Shown one piece after another: positions 40,061-50,182 of a DNA stretch of 64,000 bases. Position 1 is the stretch's first letter; each line of letters begins with the position of its first letter. This DNA comes from Mesostigma viride. Its lineage: Eukaryota; Streptophyta; Mesostigmatophyceae; Mesostigmatales; Mesostigmataceae. The notes under the pieces are model-generated. The model was not told where the DNA came from. It saw only the letters and a list, made by a program, of their open reading frames with translations, and ran no database searches. A program made the translations under genes and the position numbers. The stretch spans positions 971,653 through 1,035,652 of the forward strand of contig RPFO01000156.1 of assembly GCA_009746045.1 (NCBI GenBank). Reading direction: 5' to 3'.

Positions 40061-43000
40061 GGGGATCGGGCCACGGGGGCCCAGCGTCCTCGAGAGGGCC
40101 TGAGACCTCTTCAAGGGGTCGAGGAAGGTCCAGGAGGGGGCGTGACAGAAGGGCTGGACGGGGGACCCCGCCGAAGTCGGGACATCCACAGTCCCAGTTT
40201 GACTTCAAGAGGGTGGGTGGTCCTCCCAAGGCTGGGCCCAGCAGTGGGACCTCACGGGACATCAGTCAGGTGGAATGTTATTTCTGCCAGGGGAAGGGTC
40301 ACTTCAGGAATGAGTGTCCCTCGTACCTGAGGCAGGAAGGTCAGAGCAAGCCAGCTCAGGGTGGCAGCAAGGACAAGGCTGGTCCATCCCAGGACAAGGG
40401 CAAGGGCAAGGCTGCTGATCATTGATATGAGCCTGCACACATCCCTGAACCCTGGAGGGTGCCCCCAGGGGTGTGTAATGAAGCTGCTAGTGACAGCAGT
40501 GAGGGGCAGCCCCATGCTCTAGTGAAAGAGCCTATTGGACACGATGGGGCAAGCTTGGTTACCACAGAGAGTATGCCAGCTGTAGCTGCAGTGGTTACTC
40601 GCCAACGTGCCCGCCATGGCGGTGCTGAGCCTGAGGTAGGACCTGGTGATGTGGACCCAGGTGGATCTCAGAAGCATTCTGACCGTGCAGGACTGGCACA
40701 GGATGGTCAGGATGAGGATAGGGCTGGAGACAGTCTGACAGGCACGACCCTGGTGCCTCCTGTACATAAGGGATCTGTACATACCTTGAGTGCTAATAAT
40801 GACAATAAAAGATTTTCTCTCTTGTATGACATTGCCTCAAGGTTGCATACCATGTTTGGCCATGCAGCTCAGTCTTTGCAAGTTGCTAGACGGCTGGGAG
40901 GAAGTGAGTTGTACTCCATCTGCCAACAGGTTGCTCAAGCTTGCAAGTGCAGGCTAGTTGCTAGAAAGCCCAAGCAGTCTCATGCCAGGACTCCTATTTT
41001 GCAGCCAGGCCATGTGCAGGTAGATATTCAGAGAATCAGGGGTTTGAAGCTGCTGGTGGCAGTGGACAGATATACCAAGTACAAGACCCTAGAGATCCTG
41101 CCTGACATGGAGAAGCCTACATTGATTGCTGCTCTGAAGTTGACAAGGAGCAGGTACCCTGGGTTGGAGTTGTTGCAGTGTGACATTCAGTTTGAGTGCT
41201 GTGAGAACCTGCCAGAGTTTCCAGAGTTGCTGATTACACCCAGGGAGAGCCACGGCCAGCAAGGGGTGGTGGAGAGAGCCATCCAAGAGATCAAGACTGT
41301 GCTGCTGGTGGAGAGGATTCCAAGGACGTCATCTGCCATTGTGACATCTGCATGGCTACGTTCTGTGGAGGACAGGCTGAACCTGAGGACTCCCATGTTC
41401 TTTGGTGACATTGCCATCAATCCTCTTATGCTGCATACCAGGATGCTGCCAGCTGATGCTGAGCAGGCATGGAAGGAGAAGCTAGAGGCCAAGTTCCTCA
41501 AGCTGAGGCAGAAAGACAAGGGCTGGAGTGTCCTAGAACCTAACGTTGGACAACAGGTTGTTGTGTGGAAGGAACCAAGCTTTCCAGGGAAACGTGGCAG
41601 CTGGCATGATGGGGTGGTGACCCGAGTAGAAGCCGCTGGCCATAAGTGCTGGGTGGCCATTGATGGCTCCCAAGCAGTGCACCGTCTGTCCTGGTCAAAG
41701 ATCCGTCCCCGGGGAGGTAATCAAGGAGACCTCTTCCAGGTGCCCGCTGGTGTACAAGGCGGGGGTGACGTGGAGCTTCCTGATCAGGGTGCTACAGCTG
41801 TATCGAGCCCTCAGGGTGACCCTGGCCCGGCCCCTGGGGTACCTTCACATACGGTGGTTGGGCAAGCAGGCGGACAGGCTGCACCTCCGGAACGGCCCGA
41901 CACCAGGCCTAGGGGTGTGCGTCTATCAGATATTGTACAGGCTTTGCAAAGAGCCAAGAAGGAGCCTAAGGTGTCCAAGCTTGTCCAGTTGGATGAACCT
42001 GAGGTAGCTGCCATGGAGATAGATACCAATGCACAGGTTTCTGTCATGGGACCTCAGCATACAGGAGAACTGCTGGTCGGAGAACCAAGTTGCCCCTGGG
42101 TGTCTGATTTCAGTGGTAGGACGCATCTAAGGGTGTTGGGAGAGGTTACTGCCCCTGTCATGGGTGTGGATGTGACCTTCCTTGTCCTAGAGGACTATGA
42201 TGGCCCTGTGATTTTGGGTCAGAATTTTCTGGGCAATCCTGGGATTTCTATCAGAGCTACAGCTCTGAGAAGAGATGGCTGGGGGATGATTCCCCTAGAA
42301 AATTTCAGGACAACATTTCCAGTCAGGTGCAGGGCCAAGCCGGTCAAGGGTGTAAAATGGGATGAAGGGGAGGTGCCCCCAGCGGCCAGTTTGGTTATTC
42401 CAGCTGTGTTGCACCCCAGCAGTATTGGCATAACTCACAGGAGCCTTGCTGCACACTCTCCTTTGACATATGACCAGCTGGTCCAAGAGATGAGCTCGCC
42501 TACTTTGTTTGAGGCTTGGAAGCTCGCCTTCTCCAAGGCATTGGAGGAGTGGTTGCAGTTTGAGTGTGCTGCACCAACAGACAGACGTCCCCCAGCATCA
42601 AGGAAGCTTGCTTTGAGATTTGTGCTGAAGAGGAAGGTTGTGGATGAGGTATCAGTGCCCCATGTCAGGCCTGTCCTGAATGAGTATCACGGCACGGGGA
42701 GTCTGCCAGGAGAGGAGCTATACACGCCAGGGATGCTACACGACACATGGAGAATTTTGCTATGTCTCTACGTGGGGTTGCTGAACAGGGGAGCAGCTAT
42801 GTCATCAGTGCTGCTGGACTTCAAGAGGGCATTTTTAAAATCTGATCCAGAAGTGGCCAGGAGGGTGTGGAAGCAGGATGAGCCTTACTGTGTTGAGGTG
42901 CCTGCCATCTGGAAGCTGGAGCTGCATCAACAATTCCTGGTTATTCTGAAGGGCCTGGAAGGACTCAGGTCGAGCCCAATCATCTGGAGACTCACGCTGC

Positions 43001-43475
43001 AGGAAGCTCTGATCAGTGAGTGTGGCTTGAGAGTGTCTTCAGTTGATCCCTGTTTGCTGCTGGCCCAATGGGAGGGTCTGCCAGTGTATGCTAGTTTGCA
43101 TGGAGATGATCTGCATTTGCTAGCCCCCACGACCTGGCTGAAGAAGTATATTCCTGTCATCAGTGGCAAGTTTTCACTGGGCAAGGAGCTGTGGCAGGAG
43201 CCCAACAAGCCTGTAGTGTTCTGTGGAATGCAGGCTACCCTGTTCAGGAGGGACGGGGAGTGGAGTATCAGGCTTCAGGCTGGAGGAGATTATAAACAGA
43301 CCATTGTGAAGGCCTTGCCAGAGAAGATCACCCAGGCTGCAGGACCTGAGTTGAGAGGCATGTGGGCCTGGTTTGCAAGCATCTGTGGTCCGTCTTTGAT
43401 GGTCCATAGCAGAATGCCTGATGAGGTGCTTGAGGATGAGAAGCCTCGAGTCATAGCCCGGTTGGTGGAGAGTAC
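39979..43475 (+). CDS. Copia-2 nucleocapsid-pol frame, part 1 (to the palindrome)
   Basis: Same content as copia-1: CYFCQGKGHFRNEC, UGA at 40423-40425, integrase, DTN protease-like segment (42022-42030), and RT with HGDD (43102-43110). Coding sequence ends at GAGAGTAC where the palindrome enters. The open frame runs on to 43770, but those residues are encoded by the insertion and are not pol. Confidence 0.88.
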
Positions 43476-44591
43476 AGTTATCGATTCCTGCGGAATCGAT
43501 ACTAAGCGCTTAGTATCGATTCCGCAGGAATCGATGTATATAACTAAAACTTTTGCTTGCGCCGGCAAGGCTAAGGCCGATACTAGTCGGGTCATCGAAT
43601 TGGCTATTCGATTATCGAAGTTGCCTATTCGACCATCGAACTTTCCTATTCGATTATCGAATTTTCCTTATTCGATTGTCGAAATTTCCTATTCGACGGG
43701 GGGTCAGAGGCCAGCGGCCTATCATACTCGGTGCCCAGCGAGCCACCGAACTAGGCCTAGTCGATTATAGCGAGACATCGCGTGGAACTTAGCCGATTTC
43801 GGGGACTTAGCCGATTTTCGGAGCGACGTCGAACAACACTGATGATTAGCCGGTTGAGCACATCATATCAGTCGAATAGCTAGCGCTGGTACTCGGCCTA
43901 GTAAGCGGAGAGCACTTGCCTATTTCGATTGACACATTAGGCCGAACGATTAGCGTCCGCAACGTTATTCGCATTACCAGGCGAAAAATCCACCCCCGGA
44001 ACGATCCTAGCGGGATTCGAACCCGGGATGCCGGCGTGTCGCAACAGTCTTAGTTATATACAACGATTCCTGACGGAATCGATACTAAGCGAATAACGTT
44101 GCGGACGCTAATCGTTCGGCCTAATGTGTCAATCGAAATAGGCAAGTGCTCTCCGCTTACTAGGCCGAGTACCAGCGCTAGCTATTCGACTGATATGATG
44201 TGCTCAACCGGCTAATCATCAGTGTTGTTCGACGTCGCTCCGAAAATCGGCTAAGTCCCCGAAATCGGCTAAGTTCCACGCGATGTCTCGCTATAATCGA
44301 CTAGGCCTAGTTCGGTGGCTCGCTGGGCACCGAGTATGATAGGCCGCTGGCCTCTGACCCCCCGTCGAATAGGAAATTTCGACAATCGAATAAGGAAAAT
44401 TCGATAATCGAATAGGAAAGTTCGATGGTCGAATAGGCAACTTCGATAATCGAATAGCCAATTCGATGACCCGACTAGTATCGGCCTTAGCCTTGCCGGC
44501 GCAAGCAAAAGTTTTAGTTATATACATCGATTCCTGCGGAATCGATACTAAGCGCTTAGTATCGATTCCGCAGGAATCGATGTATATAACT
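43476..44591. mobile_element. Palindromic element B (1,116 bp) in copia-2 pol, with tRNA-like 3' half in its loop
   Basis: Flanked by AGTAC (43471-43475, 44592-44596); copia-1 has the empty site. At each end is a small palindrome (43476-43545, 44516-44591) with AGTTAT/ATATAACT termini and an ATCGATTCC(T)GCGGAATCGAT core. Long arms 43546-43971 and 44090-44515 are inverted copies. The 118-bp loop holds a tRNA T-arm/box B sequence (GGATTCGAACC at 44013-44023 on this strand) and half of another terminal palindrome (44052-44089). Arms contain four about 22-bp units with ATTCGATTATCGAA. No ORF of its own. Confidence 0.88.
44012..44051 (-). other. tRNA-like 3' half (T-arm, box B) inside palindrome B
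   Basis: The minus strand reads AAGACTGTTGCGACACGCC, then CCCGGGTTCGAATCCCG, a clear T-arm matching box B GGTTCGANTCC. No D-arm or 5' acceptor strand is present, and the sequence ends against the palindrome terminus TATATAACT. It is not a complete tRNA gene; the anticodon cannot be assigned. Confidence 0.5.
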
Positions 44592-44596
44592 AGTAC

Positions 44597-45137
44597 CCCT
44601 GATCTGATTTTGTCTGGGATTGACTTTACCCAGCCTATCACCTTGGAGATCTTTGTTGACAGTTCCATGGATGCTCGCCAGGTTACCAAGGTCAGGGGGA
44701 GATCTGCTGCTCTGTTTGCTTTTTATCAGAGCAGGGCAAGTTTGTTCAGCTGGTACAGCAGACTGCAGAAGAGGGTCTGTATCAGTTCAGATGTGGCAGA
44801 ATGCAGGGCCATATGCGAGGGGATCCAGTCCAGCCTGTACATAAAGGAGTTAATGCTGGAGCTGGCTTCAGTTACCCCTTGGGCCTTGCAGATGGAGACG
44901 TTGTTGCTAACAGACAGCATGGGTATGGTCCAGTTTGTTCACAAGCAGCTGGCCAGGAGCCGGGACCTGGATTATTTGTTGCTGAAGGAGTTGGCCAGTT
45001 TGGTTGACTTGAAGCATATCCCTGGCGAGGAGAACCCTGCTGATGCATTGACAAAGCTGCCACACAAGGCCCCAGCCCAGTACAATGTACTGAGGAAGCT
45101 CATGAATGCTGACTGTCAAGTCGGTCTATCTGTCTAA
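44597..45137 (+). pseudogene. Copia-2 pol, part 2: RNase H
   Basis: Resumes directly after the second AGTAC. Reads DLILSGIDFTQPITLEIFVD ... AECRAICEG ... TDSMGMVQF ... NPADALTKL, identical in layout to copia-1. The frame open upstream to 44466 is palindrome sequence. Separated from the RT by the 1.1-kb insertion, it cannot be expressed as a normal polyprotein. Confidence 0.85.
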
Positions 45138-45885
45138 AAGCTGAGAGCTGGGTGCTTAAGTCTCTGGATATCAGGCTGGGAGCTTGATTGTACATAATCC
45201 TGAGCACACCTTGAGGGGTGAGACATGTCTCTGGTGTGGGAATGTCTGACATTGTCTCTGATGGAGAGATGTCTATCTGGGGTTTTCATCTCAGTCTGAG
45301 GTTTCCCCAGATCTGTGGTTTGTGGGCGGGGTTCGATTCCCTGGTGCCGTCTTAAGGCGGAGTTTCACGGACTGGCTGACCCATCCACCATGCTGGTGAG
45401 GTGGCGACAGGTCCCCTGATTTTCCACGGTTGGAACGAGTAGAGGAGCTTGTGTTTTGCATGTGCTTCGCGTAGATGTTGTGTCTGGTTCGATAAGGGGC
45501 AGCAGACCGGCGCCGACTCCCGTCTGGGGGTCAGCAATGTTTTCTGATGAGCTGTTGTGGGTGATCTGTGGGGTTTCGCCTAAGGTCCTGAAGGTTGTAC
45601 ATACTTCTCAAGTTCTTAACTGAACACCTATGGGCTGCCACAGTTGGCCAACCTCTTGTACATGGGTAACACAACGAGCCTCCCGTGAAGGGATAGGGAC
45701 TCATTGTAATTTGTTTGTGCTCCTGAGCCAGTATGGGTGCTATGTACATATAATAAGGAATCCAAGCTGACTGTCATGCCCAGCGGGTTGTGACTTGTAG
45801 TCTGGGGAGGATATCCAGTACCCATTGTGTGTGTTTGTATGTAGACTTGTGTGAGCTGCTACAGCTCAAGAAAAGAAAGGATTGG
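45138..45885 (+). other. Copia-2 3' untranslated region and purine tract
   Basis: Near-identical to 35665-36411. No credible gene. Purine tract AAGAAAAGAAAGGATTGG precedes the LTR. Confidence 0.75.
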
Positions 45886-46581
45886 AGTTAACGCCAAGCG
45901 CATTGGCGTGATCCTGATTCGGCATATCTCTGCGATTCCAGCGGCACCGGAACGAGTTCATTCCGACAAGTATCAAGAAAGTTATGGCGTTCCGACTTCC
46001 CGGTCGCGCGCGAGCGCGAGCCGGCTGTTCTTCTAAGTCGGACGTGAATATTTGCCGACGACATATGGGGTCGACAGTAATTCCTGGGCTGACAGGAATT
46101 AGGTGCTGTACCTACGACGGTATTGGATTGATACGTCGTACGCAGGAAATAGGAACCTTAACCTGTGGTCTGTTGGTACCGCAGGCTTAGTCCTGGACTT
46201 CTAGGTGCAGATGCAATAGTCACTGTGGACTGTGCTCTGTAGTCACTGTGCCTGTATGGCAGACCTACTGTATAGGAGTTGGGCGCTGTACAGGTAGTGA
46301 ATACTGTACCGGGGGTGTTATTACTGAGCAGGCCTCCTAGGCTGCTCAGGACTAGCAAGCACAGTGCACAAGTATATAAACAATAGGCCAGTGCCAAATG
46401 GGCATCTCTTGCGAGCCCGCCTCACGTGTTGTGCCTTGACTTGGCAAGCTCGTGTGCAAGCCTCAAGTGTTGAGCGCTGTAAACATTATCCGATTTAACA
46501 AAGCTCCGTTTCCAACCATATTCACACATTGCTGCATTGCAACCATATCCTTCACATTGCGTGTGATAAGAACGTTTAACT
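45886..46581 (+). repeat. Copia-2 3' LTR
   Basis: 696 bp, AGTTAACGCC ... GTTTAACT, followed by the outer target duplication AAACT (46582-46586). TATATAAA at 46373-46380. A few substitutions and indels separate it from 29081-29774. Confidence 0.93.
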
Positions 46582-46586
46582 AAACT

Positions 46587-46896
46587 TGCGCGCGCCGGGC
46601 ACCGGCGCGGCGCGACCCGGACCTATGTGACACAACTGCTTGAAGATGCAGGGCTTCTGGGACTATCCGTACTCCGCGCCCGCATGATTGACAAGGAGAA
46701 ATGGGCTGCCATCTGCGATAAGCACCTTCCCGAGGGGTATGCTCCTGTTTTCTCCCCACGGGCCCCGCGGCCCGTTGCTAGCCAGGGTAGAAGTCCGCAG
46801 GTGGAGGTTATTGGTCCTGAGGATAGCCGCTACACTACCGCCTCGTCTGCCATTACAGTAGAGGACAGCTCGGATGAGGATTACATCCCCATCTAG
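46587..46896 (+). pseudogene. LINE ORF2, C-terminal end beyond the Copia insertion
   Basis: Exactly in frame with 28836-29080 once the Copia pair and one AAACT are removed. Reads TQLLEDAGLLGLSVLRARMI, DKEKWAAICDKHL (a usual LINE C-terminal pattern), then an acidic end SSDEDYIPI and TAG. About 130 bases of 3' UTR and the (TACT)n tail follow. Confidence 0.72.
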
Positions 46897-47036
46897 TGCT
46901 TAACGGTTGGGGGATGATGCAGACGATATTTGTTTAAACTTTTGTGTAATTATTTTTCTAATGAGATTAGCATAGTACTCCGTGGCATGCCTTTGCGCAT
47001 GACACGCAAGTACTTACTTACTTACTTCACCCGGGT

Positions 47037-47188
47037 GAGAAACGTGTTTTCTCACCCATTCTCACCCCATTCTCACCCTTTTTTCTCACCTTTCTCACCC
47101 ATTCTCACCCATTTCTCACCCTTTTTCTCACCTTTCTCACCCTTTTTCTCACCATTTCTCACCCATTCTCAAAGCCGAGTTCCTAGTG
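47037..47188 (-). repeat. CACTA-1 terminus beyond the LINE
   Basis: TTCTCACCC arrays ending AAAGCCGAGTTCCTAGTG. This is the inverted counterpart of 13129 onward in CACTA-2, without the MITE. Confidence 0.85.
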
Positions 47189-47190
47189 CA

Positions 47191-47288
47191 CTGCTCAAGA
47201 ACGGGAGCAGGAGGCAGCGAACCAAGCAGGTGCTGAGTCAGTAGCTGGGACGGTGCCCACGGCATCCTCCAGCGACGGCAGCGCTTGA
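47191..47288 (+). CDS. Copia-3 leader ORF, 3' end
   Basis: Continues the frame of 19925-21014 after removing CACTA-1 and the second CA. Reads AQEREQEAANQAGAESVAG and ends at TGA 47286-47288. The join gives an exact multiple of three, which supports the placement. Gag follows 53 bases downstream. Confidence 0.6.
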
Positions 47289-47341
47289 GTCAGTTCTTCC
47301 TTTTTCCTTCGCCTTTATTGTCGTGTCCCCACTTGTATATA

Positions 47342-48697
47342 ATGCCTCGTGGCAAACCGGGCGACGGCGACAAGGGCGAGGCGGAGGCACCGGCTGGGGA
47401 GAGCCAGGAGCCTAGGAAGGACAAGGAGGCGCTGGTGGGAGAGGCGATCCCAGCCAGCGACGGCGATGGGGGCAAGCGGCCAGGGAGCAAGAGGCGACAC
47501 GAGGACTCGGTGGAGGAGGCGCGTAAGGTGCGGGCGACAGGGCCATCTGACGCAATAACGGTGGCGAATGGGCAACCAGCCGTGGAGAAGCGTAAGAGGG
47601 ACCCCTCCGCTGACGGCAATGGTAAGAGGCTTCATGTGGATGTGCTCTCCCCTGTGCCTGCTGGACCAAGTGGTGGTGTTGCTGTGACACCCGCTGTGGT
47701 GGAGCCAGTGAAGGCGCTGCCAGGGTCGAGGCCTCACATGAGTGCTGTCACTGTCATGAATGGGCAAAAGCCTCTTAACCCACCACTAGCACAGGAAGCT
47801 TTGGACAAGTGGCTAGAGGACATGGAGCTCGTTGTATTCTCCGTGGACCCCACTGTCAACCTAGTGCAAGTGTTTCACTCGTCCACGTGCAACAGGGACT
47901 CATCAGAGCGTGTCAGGGAGAAGGCTAGGACTGCTGTCAAGGATAAGCTAACCTGGGCACAGTTCCTGGATGGGTTGAGGGAGGAGTTCTCTGACAAGGT
48001 TCTCAACCTCACCAACTATTATAAACATCAGTATGACACCTTTGAGATAGTGGGTCCTGTGGCAGAGGAATGGGCTAGGCTCAACCGTATCAGTGACAAA
48101 GGGGCCAAGTATGGCTTCCTGGTCACAGATAGGGCCTTGGCAGACTATTTCCTGGACCGTATGGGTCTGAGTGTGGATGGTAGGAATGGTGCCCGCATGT
48201 TTCTTAACCAGACTGATGGCTCCTTGCGTGCTCTGGAGCTTGTAATCCTCAGCATAAGGAAGCCAGATCCTGCCTGCAAAGCTATCCAGTCCCATGGCAG
48301 CAATGCCACCTCCGCTGTGCAGGGCCAAGGTGATGTCCCCGGGTACCCAGCCCGTGACGGGGCAAGGCCCAACAAGCGTAAGCGCTTCAGGCGCCAGAGG
48401 CAGGGGGCTCAGCGTGGCAAGGGTGCAGGTTCCCAAGGAGGGGTTGGGGGCCAGCAAGCTGGTGGTCAGCAGGGTAAGGGTGGCCAAGGGCAAGGCAAGG
48501 GCCAAGCTCAAGGCAACCAGGGCAAGCAGGGTGGGCAGTCTCAGGGAGGCCAGGGGAAGCCTGGCAAGGGTGGGGCTGGGTCTGGGAAGAAGGGTGGAGC
48601 ATGCTTTGTGTGTGGCAAGGAAGGTCACTGGCGACGTGAGTGCCCTGACAGGAAGGCCAAGCCTGCTGGGGCAGGAGGCCAGTCTGGGCAGCAGTGA
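47342..48697 (+). CDS. Copia-3 gag
   Basis: ATG at 47342 (MPRGKPGDGDKGEAEAP...), 451 residues in one frame. Charged N-terminus, then the helical capsid body (LDKWLEDMELVVFSVD, KLTWAQFLDGLREEFSDKVL, FLVTDRALADYFLDRMGLSV), a long Gly/Gln/Lys linker, and the CCHC knuckle CFVCGKEGHWRREC near the end. The stop is UGA (48695-48697) in the context CAG UGA CUA G, and the same frame stays open for about 126 codons beyond it. Confidence 0.85.
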   Translation: MPRGKPGDGDKGEAEAPAGESQEPRKDKEALVGEAIPASDGDGGKRPGSKRRHEDSVEEARKVRATGPSDAITVANGQPAVEKRKRDPSADGNGKRLHVDVLSPVPAGPSGGVAVTPAVVEPVKALPGSRPHMSAVTVMNGQKPLNPPLAQEALDKWLEDMELVVFSVDPTVNLVQVFHSSTCNRDSSERVREKARTAVKDKLTWAQFLDGLREEFSDKVLNLTNYYKHQYDTFEIVGPVAEEWARLNRISDKGAKYGFLVTDRALADYFLDRMGLSVDGRNGARMFLNQTDGSLRALELVILSIRKPDPACKAIQSHGSNATSAVQGQGDVPGYPARDGARPNKRKRFRRQRQGAQRGKGAGSQGGVGGQQAGGQQGKGGQGQGKGQAQGNQGKQGGQSQGGQGKPGKGGAGSGKKGGACFVCGKEGHWRRECPDRKAKPAGAGGQSGQQ

Positions 48698-50177
48698 CTA
48701 GCTACACCATCCCCTGTAAATAGTCAATCACCCCTTGGGGAAGGTGTGCTGGATGTACATAAGGACGGGCTACGGCTTCGCAAGGCAACCCCTTTGCCCC
48801 TTGTGCAGCACCAAGGGTGTAAAGATGTTGTTCTTCCACTGGATTGCAATAACAATGCTGCAGCTGAATTCCCTATGCCTCATGCAGGTGGTGGGTCTCC
48901 AGCAGGTGCTGGCCTGGAGGGCCAAGGGACCTTGCTGGAAGGGCCTGGAGCGGTCCAGGGTGCAGGGCCTGACTTGGGGCGTCAGGACGACCTGCAGGGA
49001 AGCCCTGGAACCTCAGGAGTGGATCATTCATGTGTCCCCACACACGGTTCAGGCGTCTCACCAGGTCAGTACTGAGAGAGTGCTGAGCTATGCTGAGGCT
49101 GGCCATAGGTTGCATCACATGTTTGGGCATTCTGGGCAGGCAGCAATGTTTGCTTGGAAGCTAGGTAGGGAGCCTTTATGGGAGGCTTGCCAGGCTGCAG
49201 CTGAGAACTGTGGATGCCAGGAGAATGCTGTTCACCCACCTCAGTCCCATGCTAGGAAGCCTGCTAGGGAGCGTGGCGACATCCAGATGGATATCCAGCA
49301 TATCAGGGGCTTGTATATATTGGTGGGGGTGGACAGGTTCAGCAGATACAGGCTGATAGACGTTCTGCCTGGTATGCAGGAGCACCACTTGTTGTTGGGT
49401 ATGAAGGCCCTGATCCCAGGCTTTGGGGTGTGCAAGAGTGTGCAGGCAGACTTGCAGTTTGACTCTTTGCTGAAGCATCAGGACCAGCTGCCTTGTGTAA
49501 GCTGGTAGTAGTCCCCAGAGAGAGTCATGGGCAACAAGGGGCTGTAGAGAGATCCATACGTGAGGTGAAGACAGTGGTGCTAGCAGCAGAGACAGTGCCA
49601 CTTGTGGCATGCATCTGCCTTAGAGAGGGCAGCCTGGTGTAAGGGGATAGAAGAGCAGCTGAACCACAGGGTTAACTATTACTTTGATGGTGTGGCTGTC
49701 TCTCCCCTGGCCCTGCAGTATAGATTACTGCCTGAGAACGTGGTGCAGGCCAGTCTTAGTAGGAAGGCAGATAGGTTATTTGCCCAGCTGAGACGTAAGG
49801 ACAAGAACTGGAATATGCTGAGGCCTCAGGTGGGGCTGAAGGTCAGGATGTGGAAGGAACCATCTATTCCAGGCAATTAAGCGGGGGAAGTGGCAGGATG
49901 GGGTTGTCACTCGTGTGGAAGAAGCTAACAGATCTTGCCTGGTGGCTTTGGAAAAGGATCCAAGGCACGTGTACAGGTTGTCCTGGGCTCATGTCAAGGA
50001 GAGAAGGCCACATGCAATCTGCATGGCCTGCAGACGGGCCAGGCCCTCCCAGCTAGGTTGAGGAGCCAGGCCAGAGCCAGGCAGCAGCAGCTAACAATCC
50101 TCTGGTGGTGGATGATGGCCTGTCCCTGCTGGAAGATGACGAGCAGGAGGAGGCTGCTGAAGCAACTGTCACAAGGC
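48698..50177 (+). pseudogene. Copia-3 pol, 5' part: integrase, multiply frameshifted
   Basis: The frame after the UGA holds a linker until about 49065, then shifts. The next frame gives the HHCC domain (HHMFGH ... CGC) and integrase core (QMDIQHIRGLYILVGVDRFS, VQADLQFD). It shifts again near 49498; the Glu box reads HGQQGAVERS. The C-terminal SH3-like part (KWQDGVVTRVEEANRSCLVA) is in yet another frame after 49880. At least three shifts make this part dead. It is interrupted by palindrome A. Confidence 0.8.
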
Positions 50178-50182
50178 CAGAG

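Larger units (their letters stand above)
36412..46581 (+). mobile_element. Copia-2: right member of the tandem pair
   Basis: LTRs 36412-37108 and 45886-46581. Same family as copia-1, nearly identical in gag-pol. It differs by a tandem duplication of the leader (37112-38113, 38124-39136) and by a 1,116-bp palindromic insertion in pol at 43476-44591. Confidence 0.92.
24275..47026 (+). mobile_element. LINE with ORF1 and APE-RT ORF2, inserted in CACTA-1
   Basis: A 10-bp duplication TCACCCGGGT flanks it (24265-24274, 47027-47036). The 3' end is a (TACT)n tail just before the duplication. Without the Copia pair it is about 5.2 kb and appears full-length: 5' UTR, ORF1 (24432-25690), ORF2 (25774-29080 plus 46587-46896) and a short 3' UTR. 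ORF2 contains apurinic-type endonuclease, RT and a C-terminal segment. ORF1 has one frameshift and ORF2 at least four, so it is inactive. Confidence 0.9.
21015..47188 (-). mobile_element. CACTA-1: CACTA-type transposon inserted in copia-3
   Basis: Plus-strand ends are CACTAGGAACTCAG at 21015 and AGCCGAGTTCCTAGTG at 47188. CA precedes and follows, giving a 2-bp duplication supported by the restored leader-ORF frame. It is an inverted relative of CACTA-2. Its 5' part equals 47188-47037 plus 24274-22386, and its 3' part 21434-21015. The transposase fragment of CACTA-2 is replaced here by a LINE ORF1 fragment (21435-22385). A full LINE is inserted near its 5' end. No intact transposase is present, so it depends on enzymes supplied elsewhere. 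Confidence 0.82.

Noticed and set aside
43476..43770. C-terminal 98 residues of the copia-2 pol frame
   Set aside because: Encoded by the inserted palindrome, as shown by the AGTAC duplication and the uninterrupted copia-1 sequence.
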